A DNA stretch of 64,000 nt from Chara braunii (Eukaryota > Streptophyta > Charophyceae > Charales > Characeae): contig BFEA01000183.1 of assembly GCA_003427395.1 (NCBI GenBank), positions 2,184,629 through 2,248,628 of the forward strand, given 5' to 3'. Position 1 is the first letter of the stretch, and the number at the start of each line of letters is the position of its first letter. Both the position numbers and the translations under genes were made by a program. Below are positions 56,246-64,000 of the stretch, piece after piece. The notes under the pieces are model-generated. The model was given only the letters and a program-made list of their open reading frames with translations, had not been told where the DNA came from and did no database searches.

Positions 56246-57270
56246 AAAAATGAACAGTCGAAATCGCCCTGTCGCCCCTACGACTCGTGGTTGAATGCTA
56301 ACTAGTTTTCCATTCAGGCAATATCCCTTTTGCACCTCTCTTTCGAACTTGGCCAAGGCTGCCGAATCCACTCCTACCTTGTGGTATCTGAGGGTCTTGA
56401 TGAGTTGTAATAGATCGGGGATCTCGAGTGCGATTTCTGGCATGTCTATGTGTTCTTCTTTCCGTTTGGGCAGGCTAGCACCAAGTTCGACCTCTGACTC
56501 CTTTTCCGCTACCATAACACCTAGGACTTCGTCCTCCTGCCTCCTCTTCTTCTGGGGCAGGCCCATCTTGATCCACTCCTTCTTGTTGAATGCTTCCTCA
56601 ATCATGATTTCTACCCTTTCTCTCATACCCTCCATCCGTGCGAAANCCCCTTTTCGCGTGCTATCCTCGAACGACGGCGACCATGTTGCCAATTTCCCCT
56701 TCGGGCCCCTTCGGGCCCCTTCGGGGGGTCTCCTCCCGTTCCAAGGAGTCGGAGGAGCTCTCCCCGGCCGGTCACAGGGTCCTTTATGTCTACCATGTAT
56801 GAGCCATCGTGCAAGTGCATGCCTATCATCTCCACGTTCGCGCACCACGGTCTCCCGAGGATTATGTCGTGGTCCATTTCCTCCATTACGGTCATCCGCT
56901 GAAACGACCAGATCGATTCCCTGACCCCTGCCTTTACAGCACACTTCGTGACGTACCCAGCGAACGGGATTTCCCCACCAGCTCCCCGGATGCTCCCTGT
57001 TACTTCCTTGTTTACTGTACATCCTGTTATCATTGCGAAATTTTTTCTTATGAGAGTGATTTCTGTTCCCCCGTCTACTAATACGTCGGTATGATGACTC
57101 CCGATCTGGATTTTCAGTTTCCCTACGGGCAGCAGATGAAAGCTAAGCTTCGTCCCGGGTGGTGATCTCATGACTTCGCCGCCCTCTCGGTCGGGCAAGC
57201 TCAAATGAATGTCTGCAAAGGTTTTTTCGAGATCCTCCAAGTCCCCGTGACTCCTCTGAAGATTAACCAC
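56243..57270 (-). pseudogene. pro: Protease and protease-RT linker of element D
   Basis: Protease block TDVLVDGGTEITLIRKNF, then GAGGEIPFAGYV and EEMDHDIILGRPW, all in the frame 57270-56623. The active site reads D-G-G where retropepsins have D-S/T-G (A has DSG); this may be inactivating or a variant. The linker is in another frame from about 56650 to 56243 (EIPDLLQLIKTL, FEREVQKG) and corresponds to 5644-5871 in A. A GGGCCCCTTC short repeat near 56.70 kb lies close to the frame change, and one ambiguous base is at 56646. Confidence 0.7.
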
Positions 57271-57333
57271 TTCTTGCAGAGCTTCCTCCTCCCTCTCCCC
57301 TTTAGGTAATTCGGGGTTGTCGCCTATTTCTAC

Positions 57334-57690
57334 TCACCTCCGAGTCAACAGTTGTCTGAGCCCTTTGAGCAACCTAGGGCTAGCCTGCAGCATAGTCTGA
57401 AAAGACACCGACACCATGGTTCCTAGTAACTTGCTAATGGTGTCGTCGAGCTCAGGCAAGGTTAAGATCAGGATTTGATACCGAAACTTCTTCTTAGTGG
57501 CGGTAACCTTGTCCGCAGGCTCCTCTTCCCTAGGCTTCCCATAGACCTTTTCCGGTTCCTCAGCCTCAGGCTCTGCCTGGGGTTCCGAACTTCCAGCAAT
57601 TTCCTCCATTATGGCGTCACGGATAATCCTTCTCCCAGTCGTCCCTAGTCGAGTAGTCGCGTTTACCCTATCCCGTCCGTCGCTTTCCAT
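57334..57690 (-). pseudogene. Spacer domain between nucleocapsid and protease of element D
   Basis: A 118-residue frame: acidic linker (EPEAEEPEKVY), then KKKFRYQILILTLPELDD, ISKLLGTMVSVSFQTMLQAS and LLKGLRQLLTRR. The final helical block matches A between its knuckle and protease (MLEETEMTLSFKEAMTLAS, LREELKKLIEKKK). From memory similar helices precede the protease in other retroelements of this sort (inference). It is likely a conserved structural domain of the Gag-Pol polyprotein, not an enzyme. Confidence 0.6.
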
Positions 57691-57896
57691 AATAAAGTTG
57701 ACCTACGGTCCGCGCCCCCGGAGTTGAATCCAGATGATCTCGCCCACCGGTTTGGCTTCTACGACTGTTATTTCTAACTCGTTGAGCATGATGATGGCTC
57801 GCCGCATCCCTCCTGGCGAGTTCCAGTTCACTCGTTTCCCCTATGGTCGAAATATCTCCCCCTTTAATGACCTGGTCTTACCTCCTTTTCAGTATG

Positions 57897-59525
57897 TCAT
57901 GGTTGAGCTTTGGACATGAACGCACAAAATGCCCTACTGCGGTACAGTATTTGCATTGTTCGTTGGCGGGATCTCTCCGTCCATATCCACGATTGGCTAC
58001 CCCTGACGGAACTACTGCTTCCTAGGGCGGGAGGGGGGGATGGGATACTTGTGCCTGCATAACTACTAACTAGTAGCGCGCTCTCCATCCTTTCAATCTT
58101 GTTGTCGACTCCGTGCACCCGTTCGTGTAGGCTTTCAATCCCCTTTTTTACCTTGTCGCCCGTCCTACTGGTCAAGTCTATGACCTCCCCTTCCTTGAGC
58201 AAGGCCAACGTGTCTGTTACCACCGTTTTCTCAGCCAGATCTGTTACCGTGCTAAAATCAACATCCCGCTTGTTTACGAACTTGCTCGTCTGTTGGTAAG
58301 CTGACAGGATCTTGTCTTTGTCGAACTCGGAGAGCTGCATGAGGAAATACTTGCTCATTATCCGGTCCGTGACCCCGGGGATCTTTAGTGCTACCAACGT
58401 AAACTCCCGTAGGAAGTCATTGTACGTTGCGAAGTTCTTCCTCTGGACTGCCGCTAAATCGGCCTCCGTTGCCATCTTCTCTGCTGCCATATATTTTCTC
58501 ATCATCACATCTCGGGTTTCTTTCCAAGACCGGCTCGCGGCCACAATGGCCAATATGTCCTGTCCTAGGTTCAAAGACACATGCTGCCTCAGGTGGTCCA
58601 TCTTCTCTTCTTCGGTCCATTTCAACAACGCAGCCAGATTCTCGTAATCTATCAAGAATTTCGTGATGTTCGCCCCTTCAAACGTTGACTTTTTCTTAGC
58701 ATCCGCTAGGTAGCTTTAATTTTTGTTTAGTGCTCGCGCGAGGGACGACACTATCTTCTTAAGGCCGCCCTCGGAGCTGCTGGCCTCGCCTGCCATACTG
58801 TTATCCGGAATTTCCTTGCCGGCCTTCTGTCCCTCCCTGGTTTTCATAGTTCCTTCCGGGTCGAACCATCCCAACACTCTTTCCCTAAGGCTCCAAAGTC
58901 CTTCGCATCCTCGTGCTACTGCTCGCGTGATCGGAAGGCGGCTAGCCCTACTATCCATGGCTGGCGGAGTCGTAGTCTTTTCTGCTTCCACCAACGGAGA
59001 GTTCTCTCTCTCTTTCCTTCTCTTGCTCGATGTTTCCCCACGGTCACTACCTTTATCCCCTTGTTCAGTCCCACCTTGGCTGGCTTTCCGTTCGTCCCGG
59101 GATTCCTCCTGCAGGGGACCTTCTTCGTTCCCAGTCATCATTTCCTCAATCAATCTTGCCTTGTATTCCGCGGTCCTCTTTTCTATCTCGGCTAGTTTGC
59201 TTCTCGTATCCGTGACCCTTACTTTCTTAGGCATGGCTCCTTCCGAGTTTCGGGGGCTTGTCCTATCCTTATTTTTGCCTTCCTTGGTCCCCTGAGTCCC
59301 TTGCCTGCTTCCCCCGGCTTTCCCCGAGCTTTCTCCTGTGGAGATTTCCTTCCGGTTCCCTTTGGTACCATCCGGATTTATCGATTCTCTGTCCTTCTGC
59401 CCCCCTTTGCTTTGTGCGGCACTGCCTCCTAAGCATAGTTCTCCTTCACTCTTACGGTTATCTGCCTCCTCCTCCGTTGTTATTTTGTCTAGTTCTGCAT
59501 AAGCCAAAGAATTCACAGGACACAC
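57897..59525 (-). pseudogene. gag: Gag of element D
   Basis: One frame from ATG 59525 with a single TAA at 58716-58718; the second part continues in frame (FEGANITKFLIDYENLAALL) and matches A (FRGPQVNDFLDEYELFGL). The first 200 residues are disordered and charged. The helical Gag domain covers KWTEEEKMDHLRQHVS to about FSTVTDLAEK. Near the 3' end a frameshift moves the reading to the knuckle CKYCTAVGHFVRSC (CX2CX4HX4C) at 57914-57955. Total about 540 residues. It forms particles and binds element RNA. Confidence 0.8.
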
Positions 59526-59950
59526 GCAATGCGAGGTGTTTAGGTTCCCTAGGCTCCCAACTCTGTTGGCTTATCTTTATAGCCTCCTTTCCTATCCCCG
59601 TTTCCTGATTGCCCTTCCTTAACGAGGAGCCACGACTGGCCCTACCGCCCAGCCGAGCTATGAACGTGACTGGGCTTCCTTTATCACAAGCTCGTTTGTA
59701 GTGCCCTTGTCCCTTCGGCCGATGCGAGGGAGTCCGGGTTAGGCATCCTGCTAGGGGAAGTCTTCCGGAGCAGCGTTTTCCGTTTTTGACCTTCAGGGTT
59801 ATGGTCAATCATTAGGAGTCTGCCCCCCCTTCTTTGTTTTTCTAGTGGGTCTTAGCCATCCAGGTCCGAGGCCCCTTTCTTATTCTCATCGGCGAGCTTC
59901 CGTACGCAGCGAACTATACTCGATCTGCCCTATTGACCCGCCTGCGGATG

Positions 59951-60622
59951 CTAGTCCCTCTCTCGCCCTCGCGGCTCTTCTGGTTCGGTAGGCTCCTCGA
60001 ATAGTTGAGCCACCCCCGTTAGATAATTCTCCCCTATCTCTATTTCCCTTTGGATTATGCGTTCGCACCCCGTCCAGTCTAGCCGGGGCGCACAAAACAT
60101 CAAGATGTGGATGACTTCTAGTAATTCATGGATCCTGTTTCCCCAAAACGGCCCATGCTCCGCAGCGATATCGTAGAACATCCCAATGGTAGGGGAGGGA
60201 AAGTGGCCTGCCTAGACTATCGCTGAGTCTGCCAACTCCTGCGCCCTCGCGAGGCTTCCGAAGACGAGGTCTATCATAAAATGGGGGACTCTGCATCTCA
60301 GCGGTGTGGTCGGTGCCCTGAACTCTCTCCAACCTCTCATTTCCACCCAGGTAAGTAAGCCCACGTTCCTTCTTCCCCTGACCGATTATCCTATCCGGGT
60401 CAACGTCCCCGGGCGGCCCTTCGAAAGACCGGTGCCAGCTCGTGACCTTTTGCTATCTCTACCCCCAACGAGTGTCAGTCAATCTAAGGAAGATACATGG
60501 TCCCAGTAACTTCCAGATTAGAAAACAGATCGTCTCCGGGTCCTCAGTTGAGTCTCATCCCTGTCCACCAACATTCTACCAACATGAAGGCGGCGTCCCT
60601 TCCCAAAGTCACAGCTCGCCAT
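59951..60622 (-). pseudogene. Accessory ORF d of element D (closest to gag)
   Basis: The frame from ATG 60622 to the stop at 59951 has four internal stops. Its second half aligns clearly with ORF a: WVEMRGWREFRAP, LRCRVPHFMIDLVFGS, then FYDIAAEHGPFWGN, ELLEVIHIL, WTGCERIIQREIEIGENYL and GVAQLFEEP, against VELGDRGS, MRCVLPPFLVDAVF, FFRLSVEMGPFEGN, ELAEILNCL, WGIVYRNVAIGETFL and GVRELVYDEED. The product would be about 223 residues. No known domain, signal peptide or membrane span. It lies about 430 nt before the Gag start. Confidence 0.65.
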
Positions 60623-60952
60623 TCTATGTCGAATCCCCGATAGGTAGAACTCGACGGGAGGGATACTTCCCATCGTCCACCGTTGTTTCAGGGCGGTCCG
60701 GGGTACCGGGGCTGGCGTTCCATTCGCACACGGGGCTGGCGTTCCACTCGCTCACGTCTTGCTGCCATTGTTACCTTGGTGATTCCCTGCATAGTCCACA
60801 TAGAAAGGGTTACAACCAATCTTCAGAATCCGCCCACCTACTGCCTCCCTTGCCCTTCTTGTTTTCATTTCTCTTTTCTTGTCCCAACTATCCCTCTATA
60901 CCCCCGGGAGCAGTAGCCTCCTCTGGCTGTTCATACAGCTGGTAGAGATCAT

Positions 60953-61675
60953 CTATGCAGGTCGCGCCCGACCTACCTCTCGCCGGATGACTCTCCACAT
61001 GGTCTCATCGCTTCTTTGTGGGACTCCTGGCCTAGTATTTACCGCTGCTCGTAGAATGCAAAGCACCTCGCGCCCTTGTTCATCCCCGAAAGACCCCATC
61101 TCTAGGAAGGCCCGATAGTATTCTCGATACATTAATGCTTCGTCAAAATTTAGCCTAGTTACGTCAGTCACCGCTTGCTCCACTCGCTCTATGCCTCCCA
61201 TTTGTCTTAGAAGGAAGAGTGGTAGACTCATCCGTATAACCTCGTTTGGCAACTCGAGAACCCCCGCCGCGACGACTTTTACCTTCGCCACGTCATCTCG
61301 TTCCGGGTCTGCAAACTCAACCCCCTCCCGCCAGGTTATGTGCCATGCCCCTTCGAACATTCGCACGGGGTCATCCCCGGAAGCCAAAGCAATCCCAAAG
61401 GTCCGCCGTTCCTCTTTCGACAGGTGTAAGGATCCCGTAGCATGTACACGCCTTGGGCGGTTCAAGTCTACGCCCCTGAACTCCCCTCTCGCACGCCATT
61501 CCAGCTCCACTATTAGGTACATCGTATCTTCCACCAACTCTACCCCCACCCAGTCCATTACCGGATTGCCTACCATATTTCTTGCCGGCAGGCTTATTTC
61601 GACCATGCCTTCTAATATTCTTGGTGGCAGGATCCCACGAGGTCTAGCCTCCTAGAACGTCAATCGTCGGGCCAT
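60953..61675 (-). pseudogene. Accessory ORF c of element D
   Basis: The frame is open from ATG 61606 (217 residues); the same frame extends to ATG 61675 (MARRLTF) with one TAG. Blocks: NPVMDWVGVELVEDTMYLIV, VHATGSLHLSKEERRTFGIA, ELPNEVIRMSLPLFLLRQMG, REYYRAFLEMGSFGD, REVLCILRAAV, TMWRVIRREV. These align in order with ORFs a, b and d; the (F/L)(E/K)(M/Y/H)G(S/P)F motif and the W..I..R motif are diagnostic. About 240 residues. It is the most intact copy, but its function is unknown. Confidence 0.65.
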
Positions 61676-61982
61676 CTCGCAATGTCTCCTTTCCTGCTTT
61701 CTTAGTCCGATTGCTGCACCCACCGAGATCCATGCCTTTCGTGTTTTAGTCTTTCAACCCTTCCTACTTATCGTACACTAGTTTTTGCTGCTATCCCCAA
61801 CTCATACACGTTCAATTCTACCCCCTCCCCTTTTTCCGGTTGCTGTCATTTCCCCCTTATTTCGATCCTTATGCACCATCTTACGGCCTAATGTACACAC
61901 CCCCTTTCTTATGTTACACCTCAATTCATAGGCACCCTCCACACTCAGGCCCTTTTCGCGGTGTTCGATCCCTCGTCCTCAT

Positions 61983-62781
61983 TTAGTCGAACCACAGCAC
62001 CTCAAATAGTTTAAAGACATCGTCTGCGTAGGAGGGTGCGGCGGGCGCTTCCCGGCTAACTATGGCGTCCCAAGACTCCGCCTCTACCTCTAGGCGGTCA
62101 TACCTGCCTATTCTTAGGACGGTGATGACTTCCTCGGCTTTATCTCCGTAGAAGGACCCATATTTCAATGAAAGTCTATAGAACTCCTCAGTCAGCCAGA
62201 CACACTCTATATGCACCTTCTTCATGGAGTCGGCAACTTCTAAAATGTGCTCAAACCCCCCAAACCACTCGGCTATGAATTCCGGTACCCAATCCATTAT
62301 CTGTAGACTTGGAGGTTTAAGTTTCTTCCATCCTCCCATCACAACTTTGCTACTAACTTCGTCCCATCCCTCGTTGGCGAACAGCATGCCTTCCTTTCGG
62401 GTTCGGGCCTCTGCATCCCTTAGAAGCCACATCGGGTCCTGTCTCATTGCTAACATGGTGCAAAACAGGTGCCATCCATCCTCGGAAAGGACAATCGTTC
62501 CAATAGACTCTACCTTGCCTTCTGCTATATCATCCCAACCTTCCTCTTCCCTTATCGGGTTTCAAATCCGGGTTTCAAATCCGCTCTATCCCTACATATG
62601 ACAAGTCCCGGACAACCTCAAACCCAATCCAGTCGCACGTGGTCCCTCTCCATCCGTTCCCTGTTGGTATATGCATTTTTATTCCTCCTCTGAGTCGCCG
62701 TGGTTCCCAGCCTTTGAAGGTGTATTCCATCATCCTTTCTTCTCTAGTCATCTTTCCCTTTCCTGCACAATACCAAGTCAC
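61983..62781 (-). pseudogene. Accessory ORF b of element D
   Basis: Two frames joined by one frameshift near 62.5 kb. The start is best placed at ATG 62751 (MTREERMMEYTF). Blocks: CDWIGFEVVRDLSYVGI, SIGTIVLSEDGWHLFCTML, WVPEFIAEWFGGFEHILEVA, TEEFYRLSLKYGSFYGDKAE, EVITVLRIGRY, SWDAIVSREA and VFKLFEVLWF. They correspond to DWVGVELVEDTMYLIV, TGSLHLSKEERRTFGIA, YYRAFLEMGSFGD and MWRVIRREV of ORF c. Function unknown. Confidence 0.6.
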
Positions 62782-62823
62782 CCGTCCTTCCTAAGTTAAG
62801 TCACCCTACCCCTCTAAGAAGTC

Positions 62824-63627
62824 CTAGTACTCTATCTCTTCATCTTCATCTTCATCACTAAAGTCGTCCTCCTCGTCGTACACCAACTCCCTTACCCCAT
62901 CTAGAAACGTCTCCCCTATTGCCACATTCCTGTAGACTATCCCCCAATGCACAGCGCTAGGGACAAAGATATTGTATATGCTAAGGCAATTTAGTATCTC
63001 GGCCAGCTCCTCCGCCCAGTTCCCCTCGAACGGCCCCATCTCTACTGATAACCGAAAAAAATATTGCCTAGCGCATTGGTATAGCCCGAGGTTCGTCATG
63101 GACTGGCATATCCGTACTAGCTTGCTCCGGGCTCTGAAAACCGCATCCACTAGGAAGGGGGGCAGCACACATCGCATGGTTCTTACGGGTCGCCTCATGC
63201 TTCCTCTATCCCCAAGTTCCACCCGTACGTCTACCCTCTCCATTTCCATTTCCCTCCGTTGACATGCAGCCCACACAACCTCTGCTTCTGCCTTCCTAAA
63301 CAACTCGTCTGGTATATTCCCGAGTGCCAACTCTATGATCATAGCTTTCTCCCCACCTTGCGACAAGTAGACCCACCCCCGAACCTCCATTGTTCCCCGA
63401 AACTCCAAATCTATTAAACTTGGTGACAACCTCGTCAAGCTGACATTAGTCCATATTGTTTCTATTCAAAAGAGAGCATCCTCTCCTTCCAACATTACCG
63501 TTTGATACGCTGGTTCAAGGTCCGCACACGTCCCATTTTCCGGGATGACGACCAATACCCCATCCTTTACATCTACCGGCATTTCCGGGCCGCTAGTATA
63601 GATCGGGGAAGGCAACCATCGCGCCAT
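62824..63627 (-). pseudogene. Accessory ORF a of element D (farthest from gag)
   Basis: The frame from ATG 63438 is 204 residues; upstream it stays in frame to ATG 63627 (MARWLPSP, like MARRL in ORF c) across one TGA, giving about 267 residues. Blocks: WTNVSLTRLSPSLIDLEF, VRGWVYLSQGGEKAMIIELA, MRCVLPPFLVDAVF, ARQYFFRLSVEMGPFEGN, EELAEILNCL, WGIVYRNVAIGETFL and a very acidic tail (EEDDFSDEDEDEEIEY). It aligns with ORFs b, c and d in order. There is no recognised domain, and its stop lies about 70 nt before ORF b. Confidence 0.65.
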
Positions 63628-64000
63628 CTTGTTTTCAGCACCCGACCCCTGTTTTCATAAAAAGGCACCAACTGATCCTTTTGGTCATGTCAACCCTCGT
63701 CCTAGATGAGAATTATTTCAGACCCCTCATCAAGATCTCCCTATTTTACCTGCTCATTCCTCAGTACCCCCTTCTCATAATTCCCTCAGCCGACCATCCA
63801 TTTGCCCACATTCTTTCTCTTGGTTTCATTCCAATTGACCTCTATTCTCCTTCCTTCCGATCATCTCTCACTCGTGTGGACTTAGGTGGGGGGGGGGATA
63901 GACTTAGAAATATGTCCCGTCCAACAGTCCAAGCTCAATCAAATTTTACAGAGGGGGAATACATAAAAAAAATCAGGCAACCTCACATACGGGCCGGTCA
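63628..64000. other. Window end, nothing assigned
   Basis: Upstream of accessory ORF a on the minus strand. A G run is at about 63887-63896. No LTR, primer-binding site or further module is recognised before the window ends. Confidence 0.4.

Larger units (their letters stand above)
44835..63627 (-). mobile_element. Element D: large decayed Ty3/gypsy-type retrotransposon, split by an insertion
   Basis: Read on the minus strand: four paralogous accessory ORFs, gag, spacer domain, protease, RT-RNase H, an insertion (about 54.5 to 47.75 kb), then integrase and an acidic ORF. All enzymes match element A block by block with shared lineage motifs. Excluding the insertion, the coding span alone is about 12 kb, large for a Ty3-type element. 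The long stretch of 40-, 55- and 63-bp repeats below 44.2 kb lies 3' of it and may belong to its untranslated region. LTR ends were not identified. Confidence 0.8.

Overview
The window looks like intergenic, repeat-dominated DNA of a large eukaryotic (plant/alga-type) nuclear genome. I find no host gene, rRNA, tRNA or CRISPR. Nearly all recognisable coding sequence is decayed Ty3/gypsy-type LTR retrotransposon, and the rest is tandem repeats, simple repeats and unassigned spacer. The dominant element type has an RT box YIDDNP(I/V)KG, RNase H beginning ETDGGP or EADGGP, and integrase with (A/M)RDN(L/F)S. From memory this resembles retroelement proteins of the charophyte alga Chara braunii. That is an unverified inference.

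Layout. (A) 1 to about 10.8 kb, plus strand: an AT-rich element with a tightly packed row of short paralogous ORFs (1-3394), Gag-PR (3457-5574), RT (6045-6797), RNase H (7084-7557), integrase (to about 9.05 kb), then a long non-coding 3' region with diverged tandem repeats and a run of small hairpins (10.25-10.46 kb). A 1131-bp insertion with a 9-bp target duplication sits in one of the short ORFs. (C) 16.6-18.2 kb, plus strand: another decayed set of the same short-ORF family, without gag or pol. (B) 19.34-25.96 kb, plus strand: a different, chromovirus-like element (leader, gag with CCHC, PR with DSG, RT with YIDD), cut off after the RT. Its leader (19.34-22.96 kb) has an inverted diverged partner at 47.75-51.40 kb (B').

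26-44 kb is mostly non-coding: a GA microsatellite with a gap, a 61-bp array, a 3.6-kb satellite of 80/80/91-bp units, a purine tract, a poly-T followed by a sequencing-adapter junction and a 407-bp gap, then arrays of 26-, 63-, 55- and 40-bp units. (D) about 44.8-63.6 kb, minus strand: a large relative of A. In its own direction it reads four paralogous accessory ORFs (63.6 to 59.95 kb), gag (59.5-57.9), a conserved spacer domain (57.7-57.3), PR (57.3-56.6), RT-RNase H (56.2-54.5), an insertion carrying B' (54.5-47.75), integrase (47.5-46.1) and an acidic 3' ORF (45.75-44.84).

The most interesting signals are (1) rows of paralogous accessory ORFs placed before gag in elements of this lineage, with ATGA overlaps or 2-nt gaps between ORFs in A, and (2) several independent arrays of short hairpins whose loops are conserved while both stem arms change together. 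All element genes carry stops or frameshifts, so these are fossils whose comparison reveals the ancestral organisation. Alignments described here were made by eye.
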